Positions 1 to 8,748 of a DNA stretch of 64,000 nt are shown piece by piece. The DNA comes from Prevotellaceae bacterium UBA2448 (GTDB lineage: Bacteria > Bacteroidota > Bacteroidia > Bacteroidales > Bacteroidaceae), in contig DDQG01000013.1 of assembly GCA_002342585.1 (NCBI GenBank), positions 22,183-86,182 on the forward strand, written 5' to 3'. Position numbers and translations under genes: made by a program. The first letter of the stretch is position 1; each line of letters begins with the position of its first letter. The notes below the pieces were generated by a model that saw nothing but the letters and a program-made list of their open reading frames with translations, had not been told where the DNA came from and did not search any database.

Positions 1-450
1 CCCCAAGTGGCATATATGGAAACTCTCGGACTAGACACTCTGGATATCAGATATCGAAGACAAGCAGAGTCAACACTATGGTTAGCAGAACAATGTCAGC
101 AGTTGCCTGAGATAAAACGAGTTAACTATACTTCTTTGACAGATAATCCGTTTTACAAACTCTCGCAACAACAGTTCGGAAAACTCTCTGGTGCTGTTTT
201 TACTATAGACTTGGCGTCGAAAGAGAATTGTTTTGCTTTCATCGATAATTTACATGTAATTCGAAGAGCTACAAATCTGTTTGACAGACATTCACTGGCT
301 ATTCATCCGGCATCAACCATCTTCGGACTTTTTAGCGAAGAACAACGCGAGAAAATGTCAGTTCCTGATACAACAATTCGACTAAGTATCGGACTTGAAG
401 ACCCGGAAGATTTGTTGGAAGATATCAAACAGGCTCTTATTTCTTTATAA
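1..450 (+). CDS. Cys/Met-metabolism PLP-dependent enzyme, C-terminal part (O-acetylhomoserine sulfhydrylase-like)
   Basis: The frame is open from base 1, so the gene starts upstream of the window; the GTG at 7 is internal. The roughly 149 visible residues match the small C-terminal domain of the cystathionine gamma-synthase/O-acetylhomoserine sulfhydrylase fold, with the family hallmark SLAIHPAST and then RLSIGLEDPEDLLEDIKQAL, which closes the active site of these trans-sulfuration enzymes. The PLP-binding lysine lies upstream and is not visible, so the exact reaction (sulfhydrylase, gamma-synthase or gamma-lyase) cannot be fixed. A strong intrinsic terminator follows directly after the stop codon. 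The family is confident; the substrate is not. Confidence 0.8.
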   Translation, partial: PQVAYMETLGLDTLDIRYRRQAESTLWLAEQCQQLPEIKRVNYTSLTDNPFYKLSQQQFGKLSGAVFTIDLASKENCFAFIDNLHVIRRATNLFDRHSLAIHPASTIFGLFSEEQREKMSVPDTTIRLSIGLEDPEDLLEDIKQALISL

Positions 451-481
451 AAAATGTTATGCTTCGGCATAGCATTTTTTT
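451..481 (+). terminator. Intrinsic terminator after the PLP-enzyme gene
   Basis: A 9-bp stem (454-462 with 467-475, one G-U pair) closes a TTCG tetraloop and is followed by a run of seven T. It begins immediately after the stop codon of the upstream gene. Confidence 0.85.
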
Positions 482-489
482 ATTTTGCG

Positions 490-497
490 TATATTTG
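490..497 (+). promoter_or_regulatory. -7 promoter element of the PL10 gene
   Basis: TATATTTG matches the Bacteroidetes -7 consensus TAnnTTTG and lies 31 bases before the ATG at 529, just after the preceding terminator. No clear -33 TTTG was found at the expected spacing. Confidence 0.55.
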
Positions 498-528
498 CAG
501 CGATTATCACCCCTAACCTCTAACCATT

Positions 529-1554
529 ATGAAATATCTATCAATAATATTATCTGCTTTTATCGGAACGGTTCCTGCATGTGCTCAGGATAATGCTCTG
601 GCTGATTCGATTGTGAAGTATCAGATGGCGAGTGGGGGATGGGCAAAGAATCAGAACTGGCTCATGGGGTGCGACCGGAAGTATATTGCGGAATGTATGC
701 GAACAGGTGTGGGCAGCACGATTGATAATGGGGCTACAACATCTGAGTTGGAGGTGTTGGCAAAGACTCTTAAGACGCAGCAGAAGGCTGAGTATTACAC
801 TGCTTTTGTGAGAGGTGTGCAGTATCTGCTGAATATGCAGTATGATAATGGGGGCTGGAGACAGTTCTTCCCGCAGAGGTCGAACGAGTCGTATGCCAAT
901 CATATTACCTTCAATGATAATGCGATGGTGAAGGTGATGCGGCTGTTGTGGGATGTGGCAAACAGAAAGGGTGATGTGGGCAGTGTTGATATTCCGGAGA
1001 ATATGCGAACTGCCGCAAAGGTGGCTTTTTGGAAAGGTGTTGAGTGCATCCTGAATTGTCAGATTAGAGATAAGGAGGGGAGGTTGACCGTTTGGTGTCA
1101 ACAGCATGATGAGAATACTCTCCTGCCTGCTCCTGCAAGAAAATATGAATTGGCTTCGTATTGCGGTTTTGGTGAGTCGGTAGATATTGTAATGCTGCTT
1201 ATGGATGTATTAGAGGAAACAAAGGATTTTTCAGATACAGGTGTAAGCAAAAAACAACTGAAGCAAAGCATCGAATCTGCTATAGAATGGTTTGAAACAC
1301 ACCCCATACGTGACAGAGAGATTGAGTATTTCACTAATGCGGAAGGTAAGCCTGATAAGAGGATGGTGGAGAAGAAAGGTGCTCCGCTGCTTTGGGCAAG
1401 ATATTATGATTTAGAAAAAGCAGAACCTATGTATTCAGATCGCAGAGGTGAGATTCTCCGTTCGTTTAATGATATTCAGTACGAACGCAGAAATGGTTAC
1501 CAATGGGTTGGTGATTCACCAGCGAAAGCGATTAAAAGATGGAGAAAACGATAA
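529..1554 (+). CDS. Secreted pectate lyase, polysaccharide lyase family 10
   Basis: This 341-residue protein has an N-terminal signal peptide ending near ACAQDN. The rest matches PL10 pectate lyases, which cleave polygalacturonan by beta-elimination. Visible family signatures are STIDNGATTSELEVL (about residues 64-78), the aromatic block GGWRQFFP, YANHITFNDNAM, and WCQQHDENTLLPAPARKYE, which lies in the catalytic groove region of the family. No carbohydrate-binding module is present, so it is a single-domain enzyme of usual length. It has its own promoter and faces the heme-type operon convergently. Together with the PL1 lyase at 15.1-18.1 kb it points to pectin use. The last codons (KRWRKR) lie at the edge of an aacgaaaacg-type repeat. 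Confidence 0.88.
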   Translation: MKYLSIILSAFIGTVPACAQDNALADSIVKYQMASGGWAKNQNWLMGCDRKYIAECMRTGVGSTIDNGATTSELEVLAKTLKTQQKAEYYTAFVRGVQYLLNMQYDNGGWRQFFPQRSNESYANHITFNDNAMVKVMRLLWDVANRKGDVGSVDIPENMRTAAKVAFWKGVECILNCQIRDKEGRLTVWCQQHDENTLLPAPARKYELASYCGFGESVDIVMLLMDVLEETKDFSDTGVSKKQLKQSIESAIEWFETHPIRDREIEYFTNAEGKPDKRMVEKKGAPLLWARYYDLEKAEPMYSDRRGEILRSFNDIQYERRNGYQWVGDSPAKAIKRWRKR

Positions 1555-1631
1555 CGAAAACTTCGTACGAAAACGAAAACCAAAGCGTTGATTTTTTCTT
1601 TAATTCTCTAATTCTTGACCTAAGCTATATT

Positions 1632-3602
1632 TTACTTGAAGAATTTGTCGATGTTGACGACTACTCCGATTGTTCCTGTTGTTCCCATTGTGGTAGGGGA
1701 GTTGGGGTAGTAGTTTCTCGGAATGTAGTTGAATATGTTATCAATGGCAAGGTTGAGTGATATTCCTTTGACGAACCGCTGCGAAAAACTAACCTTCCAA
1801 ATGTTATAACCTTCGTAATGTTGCTGTCGAATGGATGTTAGGTTGGTAGTAGTAAATTCGGTTGCATCGACAGGGGAGAGCCAACGACCGGAGATAGCTG
1901 CTGTGATGCCGTAATTATCTGTAAACTGATGGTCGTAGTCCAGTCGCCAAGTGAGAGAGTGGGGACGAGCCTTTGTGAGGTCAGGTTGTGACCCCTCAAC
2001 AATATTCTTTACAAAAGCATAGGATACTCGCATGCCGAGTCCGTTGATATGATGCATCTGAAGAGTTGCGTCTGCACCTACTATCTTCTGGTTCGATACG
2101 TTTACATATTTCAGATAAGAATACTGGTTGACTGTGACACTTGCCGTGGTTATGTAGTTGTTGAAGAAATTGAAATAACCAGTAGTTGTGAAGCAGTATT
2201 TCAGTTTGTCGTTTATTGAACCGTAGTTTGTCCAGGAAAGTGAGAAGTTGTGGTTGCTTTCGCACTTCAAATCAGGATTTCCGTAAATCATAAAGATGCC
2301 GCCCATGAAGAAGTTCATGTAGAGTTCTTTGAGCGAAGGGGCACGAAATCCGGATGCATAGGAGAATCGGATGCTGTGTTTGCGAATCTTATACATAGCC
2401 GCAATCTTCCATGTTGGCATACCTTTTCTGGCTGCTGAGAAGTAGTCGAATCGTGCACCACCAATCATGTTCCAATGTTCGCTTGGGGTATAGTCCCATT
2501 GAATGAATGCATCGTAAGAGTTCTGAGTGTGACTTTTAGCTTGGTCGGCAAACTGATAAGACATGAGGTAATCGTTCATGTAGTCGGTACCTGTTGTGAG
2601 GTGGGAATTCCATGAAGGCATATCCACATTATAGAGGGCACGACCTATGTTCTGACGATTAGAATAGTCGCGGATGTCGCGGCGAGTATTCAGAGCATAG
2701 TCACTCTTGTCGTATTGGTCGAAGCTATAAGCTATTTCAAGATTCTGCAGAGGGGTGATGTCCCAGTTGGAACGGGCTCCATAGTTAAGGTCACGATAGC
2801 GTTCATGGCTGTATTCGCTGCTGTTGCGTTCTCGGAAAAAATATCCCACACGTCCAGTCAGTTTCCAGTCTTCGTTTACTGTCCAGATGAGTCGTTCCTT
2901 CACGTTAAACGACTTCCCACCATATGCAGTATTGAGGGATGATTCTTCGCCTCGGAGAGAGAGAGAGTCGTTATTGGTATATTGGAATGATGTAAGGGAA
3001 TTGACCTTGCCTATGTTTACATCGCCACTGGCTCCATGACGCCATTCGCGGGTCTGTCCTTCGTAGCGGCTATGTGCTTTTGCACTCCAGGAGTCGGAGG
3101 GGGACTTAGTGATTATGTTTATTACTCCTCCCATTGCAGCAGAACCGTAAAGGGTTGATGCGGCACCCTTAACAATTTCTATGCGTTCGATGTTTGACAT
3201 GTCGAGACGAGAGAAGTCTATGTTGTCGATTGACTCTCCTGCCATTCGTTCTCCATCGACGAGGAAGAGGATATTATTGCCGTCGTAGCCTCCCATATTG
3301 AGAACCTGTTGTCCCATGGAATAGGTGAACTCCAAGCCGGGCAGTTCCTGCTGGAGCATATCCTTTATGTTTGTAGCATCTACCTTTTCTATGTCTTCAG
3401 CTGTGATGACCCTGGTGACCACTGGTATGTCGGCAAGCGCTTTGGGCGTGCGTGTAGCTGTGACTACTACTGTGCTGAGGTTCATGTCCTTTTTGTTCCA
3501 CACGACTGTGTCGGCTGGATCTGAAGGAAGAGTTTCAGCCAGAGCAATTACAGGTAGCAGTGCTAATAATGTGATAATATGTGTGATTCTCTTGAATTCC
3601 AA
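1632..3602 (-). CDS. TonB-dependent outer-membrane receptor (HmuR-like heme receptor)
   Basis: The 656-residue protein has a signal peptide ending near ALAE, a plug domain (about 45-160, with VVVTATRTPKALADIPVV and LVDGERMAG) and a 22-strand-type barrel ending in aromatic residues at the C terminus. The barrel contains FRAP and NPDL, the two motifs shared by heme receptors such as HmuR/HemR. However, no histidine lies between FRAP and NPDL, where such receptors usually have one, so the ligand is inferred mainly from context. It is the third gene of a minus-strand operon, 3 bases after an HmuY-family lipoprotein. That pairing mirrors the hmuY-hmuR heme uptake pair of Porphyromonas. Vitamin B12 or siderophore transport cannot be excluded. 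Confidence 0.85.
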   Translation of the reverse strand: MEFKRITHIITLLALLPVIALAETLPSDPADTVVWNKKDMNLSTVVVTATRTPKALADIPVVTRVITAEDIEKVDATNIKDMLQQELPGLEFTYSMGQQVLNMGGYDGNNILFLVDGERMAGESIDNIDFSRLDMSNIERIEIVKGAASTLYGSAAMGGVINIITKSPSDSWSAKAHSRYEGQTREWRHGASGDVNIGKVNSLTSFQYTNNDSLSLRGEESSLNTAYGGKSFNVKERLIWTVNEDWKLTGRVGYFFRERNSSEYSHERYRDLNYGARSNWDITPLQNLEIAYSFDQYDKSDYALNTRRDIRDYSNRQNIGRALYNVDMPSWNSHLTTGTDYMNDYLMSYQFADQAKSHTQNSYDAFIQWDYTPSEHWNMIGGARFDYFSAARKGMPTWKIAAMYKIRKHSIRFSYASGFRAPSLKELYMNFFMGGIFMIYGNPDLKCESNHNFSLSWTNYGSINDKLKYCFTTTGYFNFFNNYITTASVTVNQYSYLKYVNVSNQKIVGADATLQMHHINGLGMRVSYAFVKNIVEGSQPDLTKARPHSLTWRLDYDHQFTDNYGITAAISGRWLSPVDATEFTTTNLTSIRQQHYEGYNIWKVSFSQRFVKGISLNLAIDNIFNYIPRNYYPNSPTTMGTTGTIGVVVNIDKFFK

Positions 3603-3605
3603 AAC

Positions 3606-4301
3606 TTATTGCTTGAATATTGGATATTTGTAGTTTATCGTCAGATAGCCCTTGGTGCGATATTTGTCTTTTGCCATGAAGTCGTCTAGTTGGAGTGCTG
3701 CATATGTTCCATCGGCAAGCAGCAGGAGTATTACGTTTGTGTTGGTGGTGTATGTAGGTGGCATATAGCTGATATCGACGTTTATCCATCGGCTTGCTTC
3801 TACGTTCTTATAACTTGGTGCATAGACGATGTATCCTTCGAGCATATGGGACATATCTACCCAGATGGCTTCGTCAAGATATTCATCTGCTACCCATTGA
3901 GGATTTGTCGGCAAACCAGCTGCTTCAAGTTCTGTAATGGTTTCGTATGAAGTCATTATGGCTTTTGCTCCGTTTGTCTTGATGTCGTAGCGATGAATGG
4001 CTATATCCCATTTTGCAGGTTTCCCTGTTTCGCTATAATCGTCGAGACTGATTTCGGAGGTTGTAGTTGTCGGTGTGGTGTTGTGCAAATCGATATATAT
4101 CCATTGGGTGTAGCTTCGTGCATCCAGATATATAGAAGAGGCAGTAGTTGTGTTTTCTGCGTCTTTATTTTCGGGGTTTGTCGTGTCGAGTGTGTCGTCG
4201 TAAATTCCACCCAACATATCGCAGGCTGAGAATAATCCCCCGAAAAGGATTATTCCCAGTATGCATAGAGTTTTATTGATTATATTCTTACTGAATATCA
4301 T
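3606..4301 (-). CDS. HmuY-family heme-binding lipoprotein
   Basis: This 231-residue lipoprotein has a signal peptide with a cysteine at LFSAC. The mature part matches the HmuY family, surface proteins that capture heme and pass it to a TonB receptor. Family signatures are YLDARSYTQWIYIDL at the start of the fold and KWDIAIHRYDIKTNG in the first beta sheet. The axial heme ligands differ among HmuY homologues and cannot be assigned by eye. It is the middle gene of the operon, 7 bases after the calycin-like lipoprotein gene and 3 bases before the TonB receptor gene. Residues just after the lipidated cysteine are acidic and Thr/Asn-rich, as in Bacteroidetes surface lipoproteins. Confidence 0.82.
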   Translation of the reverse strand: MIFSKNIINKTLCILGIILFGGLFSACDMLGGIYDDTLDTTNPENKDAENTTTASSIYLDARSYTQWIYIDLHNTTPTTTTSEISLDDYSETGKPAKWDIAIHRYDIKTNGAKAIMTSYETITELEAAGLPTNPQWVADEYLDEAIWVDMSHMLEGYIVYAPSYKNVEASRWINVDISYMPPTYTTNTNVILLLLADGTYAALQLDDFMAKDKYRTKGYLTINYKYPIFKQ

Positions 4302-4308
4302 TCTGTTA

Positions 4309-5187
4309 TTAGTTTCCGTTGTTGATCACAGTATCGAAATCCTCTGGGTTGAGGTGGATTGTGATACCACCCATAACTGAAGGAACTGAGATTTCCCCTG
4401 TAATCTTGCCGTCTTTGAAGGTTGCGTTGATGGATACAAGATAGGTGTTTAATTCACCTGTACGGCTGCTGGTTATTATAGCTGATCCCTCTCCGCTAAT
4501 TTGATAAGAATCTGATTGATGGACAGCAGATATGTTGGTGAATACGTGTGTACCCCATGACGGTGTTGATTGAGAGGTAAAGTAGATGTTGGCAGTCTCC
4601 TGGTTTGTATTGAGGATTATGACCATCTTCTCGTTTGCAGTAGCGTAAGACTTTGGTTGGAAGTAGTTGCGTGCATTGTCAGCGTATGTGTTGAGAGTAT
4701 AAATATTATCCTTACCGATGTGTGAAGTGATGGTTGTGCCACCCTTATATGATGGAATCTGAATGACGAATTGTTTTTCAGATATACTGCCAGAAAGTCT
4801 TGCTTCGAATGTCTGTAAATTGGCACTAAGTATATTCATGGTACCTGTCTTTGTGTTCATATCGAACTTGCCTGTACCCATTACGGGTGAATAGATATAA
4901 AGGCTGTCGTATGCGACTTTGCTATCGTTGACGGAAATATAGCCCTTTATGATTTCGATTTTTTCTTGGGCGTCGTACATCGGGTCTTCTGCCTCAACAG
5001 ATTCTATAAGTCCCCAAACTGACAAGTCGGATCTGCTGACTACGCTATTAATGTGGACTTCGGAATTATCGCCATTGTTTGTTTCGGGGTTGCTCTTGTT
5101 GTCGTCATTACCGCAAGAAACCATTGTTGCAGTCATCGTGAATGCTGCAAATAATAAGCTAAATAGCTTAATGTTTGATTTTTTCAT
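4309..5187 (-). CDS. Calycin-like domain lipoprotein
   Basis: A 292-residue lipoprotein with a lipobox ending at MVSCGND followed by an Asn/Asp-rich linker. The mature part appears to hold two related beta-barrel units. The first contains IQIPSYKGGTTIT and the second ISVPSVMGGITI, the (I/V)PSxxGGxTI signature of the putative calycin-like family found in Bacteroidales. It leads the three-gene heme-type operon and is preceded by a promoter at about 5246. Calycins bind small hydrophobic ligands, so an accessory role in ligand capture is plausible, but this is inference. The lipoprotein call is firm; the fold assignment is moderate. Confidence 0.65.
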   Translation of the reverse strand: MKKSNIKLFSLLFAAFTMTATMVSCGNDDNKSNPETNNGDNSEVHINSVVSRSDLSVWGLIESVEAEDPMYDAQEKIEIIKGYISVNDSKVAYDSLYIYSPVMGTGKFDMNTKTGTMNILSANLQTFEARLSGSISEKQFVIQIPSYKGGTTITSHIGKDNIYTLNTYADNARNYFQPKSYATANEKMVIILNTNQETANIYFTSQSTPSWGTHVFTNISAVHQSDSYQISGEGSAIITSSRTGELNTYLVSINATFKDGKITGEISVPSVMGGITIHLNPEDFDTVINNGN

Positions 5188-5245
5188 AATGAATAATTGT
5201 TTATATATAAAAATTAAAACTTATTGCTGTTTCCTAAATTGTGTG

Positions 5246-5253
5246 CAAAGGTA
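5246..5253 (-). promoter_or_regulatory. -7 promoter element of the heme-type operon
   Basis: CAAAGGTA on the plus strand reads TACCTTTG on the minus strand, matching TAnnTTTG. It lies about 60 bases upstream of the first gene of the calycin-HmuY-TonB operon. No iron-regulator box could be recognised. Confidence 0.6.
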
Positions 5254-5299
5254 CGGCTCTTTTTGCCTTCTTGCAATACACAAGTTTAGGTATAAACAT

Positions 5300-5773
5300 T
5301 CAGGATGTAAGTATTTGAGTGATTTGTTCGAGGTATTTTTGGTCTGTAGTATCGAAGGTGTTCAAATCTTTGCTGTCGATATCCAGCACGGCTATTACCT
5401 CACCATTACGTTTTACAGGAACCACGATTTCGCTGCGACTAAGACTTGAGCAGGCGATGTGACCAGGAAAAGCATCTACATCAGGAACAATAATGGTCTG
5501 TTGCTCAGCCCATGCGGTACCACAGACTCCCTTGCCACGCTTGATTCGGGTGCAGGCAAGTGGACCTTGAAAGGGTCCCAATACCAGAACTCCATCGATA
5601 ACACGATAGAAACCTGTCCACCAGAAATGGAATGTCTCGTGGAGCATGCTCGCAATATTTGCCATGTTGGCAATCATGTCCGGTTCGCCACTAACCACAG
5701 ATTGTATCTGCGGAAGAAGTGTGGCATATTTTTCTGTTTTGCTGTCTTCGGATATGTTTAATTCTTCTGACAT
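5300..5773 (-). CDS. msrC: Free methionine-(R)-sulfoxide reductase (GAF domain)
   Basis: A 157-residue single GAF-domain protein of the fRMsr family, which reduces free L-methionine-(R)-sulfoxide to methionine in the cytoplasm using thioredoxin. The family signature WWTGFYRV is present, followed by GPFQGPLACTRI, GKGVCGTAW and HIACSS. The three cysteines at 74, 84 and 108 have the same spacing (10 and 24) as the catalytic and resolving cysteines of the E. coli enzyme. The gene follows the AraC regulator by 7 bases and is probably co-transcribed with it, so this regulator may respond to oxidative or envelope stress (inference). Confidence 0.9.
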   Translation of the reverse strand: MSEELNISEDSKTEKYATLLPQIQSVVSGEPDMIANMANIASMLHETFHFWWTGFYRVIDGVLVLGPFQGPLACTRIKRGKGVCGTAWAEQQTIIVPDVDAFPGHIACSSLSRSEIVVPVKRNGEVIAVLDIDSKDLNTFDTTDQKYLEQITQILTS

Positions 5774-5780
5774 AGTTCGT

Positions 5781-6647
5781 TTACTTTATTTTTTCTCTGT
5801 ACTCAGACGGGGTGACTCCTTCATTGGTCTTGAAGAAACGACTGAATGCTGAGAGTTCGTTGAATCCCATCTGGAGGGCAACCTGTTGGATTGGCATCTG
5901 TTGCATGTGGCGCAACATGGATTTCGACTGAATCATCACATAGTTGTTTATCCATGTGAGTGCCTTGATGCCTGTCTGTTTCTTTATGATTGCTGCAAAG
6001 TGCTTTGGAGTGAGTCCGAAAAGATCTGCATAGAATTGTACTTCGTGGCTCTCGCGAAAGTGCTCCTCTATTGCCTTGTAGAAACGACTGAAGAGTTCTT
6101 CGCGAGGAACAAGACCCTCTTCTTTGCTTTCATTGCTTATGCGGTATTCCTGCAACATCTGGAAGAGTATTTTCAGAAGGTCGGACTGCATCTCGTTTCG
6201 ACTTGGTATGTTTTGCATTCCTATGTCGGAGAGTACGCTGAAGATGTGAACGATGACCTCGAACTGTCTGTCGCTCAATTGCAGATCTGGTTGATTGCGG
6301 AAGTGCATAATGCTTCGATAGGTGTCGGAATACAGATGGCGCAGGCGTTCCAAAAATGTTGCTGAGAGCATGATTACCGTTGACTGGAAGTCGTCGGAGG
6401 ATTCCCTGACACAAAGTATGCGGTGGGGGGTAATCACAGCGATGGAGTGTTCCTGAAAAATGGTAGGACGCATATCGCATTCTGTGCGCAACCATCCTTG
6501 ACGAGTCAGAATGATGGTTGTCATGGGTGATGTGTATGGCTCATCATACAAAGGCATACGACAAATGTCGTCGAATACCATTATTCCTCTGCGCTCAATT
6601 TCGTCTTGTTGAGCTATCATAGGATGTATTTTGTACTGCTCTGCCAT
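5781..6647 (-). CDS. AraC-family transcriptional regulator
   Basis: A 288-residue cytoplasmic regulator. The N-terminal half resembles a cupin-type sensing domain. The C-terminal ~100 residues carry the two-helix-turn-helix AraC domain, with FGLTPKHFAAIIKKQTG as the first HTH, MPIQQVALQMGFNELSAFSR as the second and the end motif GVTPSEYREKIK. The ligand is unknown. It is first in a two-gene unit with msrC and has a promoter element about 30 bases upstream of its start. Confidence 0.9.
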   Translation of the reverse strand: MAEQYKIHPMIAQQDEIERRGIMVFDDICRMPLYDEPYTSPMTTIILTRQGWLRTECDMRPTIFQEHSIAVITPHRILCVRESSDDFQSTVIMLSATFLERLRHLYSDTYRSIMHFRNQPDLQLSDRQFEVIVHIFSVLSDIGMQNIPSRNEMQSDLLKILFQMLQEYRISNESKEEGLVPREELFSRFYKAIEEHFRESHEVQFYADLFGLTPKHFAAIIKKQTGIKALTWINNYVMIQSKSMLRHMQQMPIQQVALQMGFNELSAFSRFFKTNEGVTPSEYREKIK

Positions 6648-6678
6648 ATTGGTTCGTTATTCTATCCAAAAACTTGTG

Positions 6679-6686
6679 CAAAGGTA
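6679..6686 (-). promoter_or_regulatory. -7 promoter element of the AraC-msrC unit
   Basis: CAAAGGTA (TACCTTTG on the minus strand), 31 bases upstream of the AraC start. A CAAA that could serve as -33 element lies at 6711, slightly further than the usual 19-21 base spacing. Confidence 0.55.
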
Positions 6687-6797
6687 GAATAAAATTTGAC
6701 AATAATGGCACAAATATGGAAAAATTCGCAAAAAATCTTTGCAATTTTTCTGTTTTCATTTAACAAAAAGTCGGATTTTACTGTTGCGTTTTTGTAT

Positions 6798-6838
6798 AAA
6801 ATAAAAACAACTCCCACAAAAAAATGCAGGAGTTGTAT
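6798..6838 (-). terminator. Intrinsic terminator of the phosphoglucomutase gene
   Basis: Read on the minus strand, a 7-bp perfect stem (6829-6835 with 6808-6814) with a 14-base loop is followed by TTTTTATTTT. It lies about 30 bases after the stop codon. Confidence 0.75.
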
Positions 6839-6863
6839 TAGAGAAGCTGATTTAAAATGCAAA

Positions 6864-8600
6864 TCAGATGCCTAGGTCTTTCTTTATTGCATCAACTTTG
6901 TCTTGAGCTGTCTTGACAGCTCCGTCGTAACACTTAGCACACTCCATCTCGCCCTTTACTTCGACGTAGAACTTAATCTTTGGTTCTGTACCAGAAGGAC
7001 GAACAGAAATCTTTGTGCCGTCGGCAGTGAACCACTGGAGCACGTTGCTTGTAGCAGGCATGTCGATAGCAGTTTCTTTTCCGTCTGCTACCTGCTTGAG
7101 AGTCTTGTAGTCCTTGATGCAAACAACAGGACTGCCACCAAGCTGTGTAGGAGGATTCTTGCGGAAGTCTTCCATCATCTGCTTGATTTCGTCAGCGCCA
7201 GATTTTCCTGGTTTCGTTACAGAAATTGCGTTCTGATATGCAAAACCGTAATCGAGGTAAATCTTCATGAGCAGGTCGTAGAGAGTCATGCCGTTGTCCT
7301 TTGCCCAAGCAGCGATTTCGCAGAGCAGACAGATAGAAGCTGGCGAGTCCTTATCACGAACCTTGTCGAATGGGAGGTAACCGAATGATTCCTCACCACC
7401 ACCTATATATTTCTTCACTCCCTCAGAGAGTTTAATTTCGCGAGCAATCCACTTGAAACCTGTATATACATCGCGAATTTCTACGTTGTTGCGCTTTGCA
7501 ATTTCTGCGATGGTCTCTGTGGTTACGATGGTCTTAACCATAAATTCGTTGCCTTTGAGTTGACCGAGTTTCTTCTTGTTCTCTATAATATAATATGAGA
7601 GCATGAGAGCTGTCTGGTTACCGTTGAGGATGCACCATTCGCCCTTAGGGTCACGGCAAACAACAGCGAGACGGTCAGCATCAGGGTCGCTGGCAAGTAC
7701 GAGGTCGGCATTCAGTTTTGTACCAAGTTTCATACCCAAAGTCATAGCCTCAGAGTTCTCAGGGTTAGGACTTACAACTGTTGGGAAGTTGCCGTCGATA
7801 ACCATTTGTTCCTTAACTACGTTGATGTTTTGGAAGCCCCATGTACGCAGAGCTGCAGGAATGATTACTCGACCTGTTCCGTGGAGCGGAGAGTAAACGA
7901 TGCAGAGGTCTTTCTGACGGTTGATTACTTCTTGGTCAACAAGTGCTTCGTGAACAGCATTCAGGTAGTCGATATCCATTTCACCACCGATAATTTGGAT
8001 GAGGTCGTTGTTTGGAGTAAACTTAACCTGATCGATAGTTACTTTGTTTACTTCGTCGATGATACCTGTGTCGTGTGGAGCAAGTACCTGAGCACCATCA
8101 TCCCAGTAAGCTTTGTAACCATTATATTCGCGTGGGTTGTGGCTGGCTGTGATATTTACACCTGCCTGAGCACCAAGCTGACGGATTGCGAATGAGATTT
8201 CTGGAGTAGGGCGGAGACTCTCGAAGAGGTATGCCTTGATGCCGTTTGCAGAGAAGATGTCGGCAACAGTCTCAGCAAAGAGGCGAGAGTTGTTGCGGCA
8301 GTCATGACCTACAACTACGCTGAGATTCTTCTTGCCAGCAAAGGCTTTGTTTATGTAATTAGCAAAACCCTGAGTAGCCATTCCGACGATGTATTTGTTC
8401 ATGCGGTTTGTGCCGGCACCCATGATTCCGCGCAGACCACCAGTTCCGAATTCGAGATTCTGGTAGAATGCGTCGATGAGAGCAGTTTTGTCTTCATTGT
8501 CGAGCATTGCTCGTACTTCAGCCTGTGTGTCGGCATCGAATGCAGGAGAGAGCCACTTCTGTGCCTCTGCTGTACATTGTTTGATTAGTTCTTGGTCCAT
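6864..8600 (-). CDS. pgm: Phosphoglucomutase/phosphomannomutase family enzyme
   Basis: This 578-residue alpha-D-phosphohexomutase interconverts hexose 1- and 6-phosphates, linking glycolysis with glycogen and cell-wall sugar-nucleotide synthesis in the cytoplasm. All four functional loops are visible: FGTGGLRGIMGAGTNRMN near the N terminus, the phosphoserine loop TASHNPREYNGYK (Ser153), the metal-binding loop DPDADR, the sugar loop GGGEESFGYLP and the phosphate-binding loop RPSGTEPKIKFYVEV at the C terminus. The length fits the long bacterial PGM2-like subgroup. It stands alone, with a promoter about 40 bases upstream and its own terminator. Specificity for glucose or mannose is not decided by sequence. 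Confidence 0.93.
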   Translation of the reverse strand: MDQELIKQCTAEAQKWLSPAFDADTQAEVRAMLDNEDKTALIDAFYQNLEFGTGGLRGIMGAGTNRMNKYIVGMATQGFANYINKAFAGKKNLSVVVGHDCRNNSRLFAETVADIFSANGIKAYLFESLRPTPEISFAIRQLGAQAGVNITASHNPREYNGYKAYWDDGAQVLAPHDTGIIDEVNKVTIDQVKFTPNNDLIQIIGGEMDIDYLNAVHEALVDQEVINRQKDLCIVYSPLHGTGRVIIPAALRTWGFQNINVVKEQMVIDGNFPTVVSPNPENSEAMTLGMKLGTKLNADLVLASDPDADRLAVVCRDPKGEWCILNGNQTALMLSYYIIENKKKLGQLKGNEFMVKTIVTTETIAEIAKRNNVEIRDVYTGFKWIAREIKLSEGVKKYIGGGEESFGYLPFDKVRDKDSPASICLLCEIAAWAKDNGMTLYDLLMKIYLDYGFAYQNAISVTKPGKSGADEIKQMMEDFRKNPPTQLGGSPVVCIKDYKTLKQVADGKETAIDMPATSNVLQWFTADGTKISVRPSGTEPKIKFYVEVKGEMECAKCYDGAVKTAQDKVDAIKKDLGI

Positions 8601-8639
8601 ATTGTGTATGTTATTTTAAAGTGTTTTTTTGCTTGGTTG

Positions 8640-8647
8640 CAAAGATA
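8640..8647 (-). promoter_or_regulatory. -7 promoter element of the phosphoglucomutase gene
   Basis: CAAAGATA on the plus strand reads TATCTTTG on the minus strand, an exact TAnnTTTG match, 39 bases upstream of the start codon at 8600. Confidence 0.6.
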
Positions 8648-8681
8648 CACAATGTTCGGAGAAAAAGAAAAAAAAATAATG

Positions 8682-8727
8682 AAAATAAGAAAAAAAAGAG
8701 AATGTGCCTGTTTGAGCACATTCTCTC
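8682..8727 (-). terminator. Intrinsic terminator of the CsgG-GH2-PepSY unit
   Basis: A 10-bp perfect stem (8698-8707 with 8716-8725) and 8-base loop, followed on the minus strand by a run of seven T and more T-rich sequence. It lies 22 bases after the last gene of the unit. Confidence 0.88.
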
Positions 8728-8748
8728 TCTTATTGGTGTTGTATGTTA

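Noticed and set aside
1539..1760. 73-residue plus-strand frame between the PL10 and TonB genes
   Set aside because: It overlaps the ends of both real genes, starts in the aacgaaaacg repeat and has no signal, family or start context.
6662..6862. 66-residue minus-strand frame before the AraC gene
   Set aside because: It spans the AraC promoter and the pgm terminator, and is Phe/Ile/Lys-rich low-complexity sequence.
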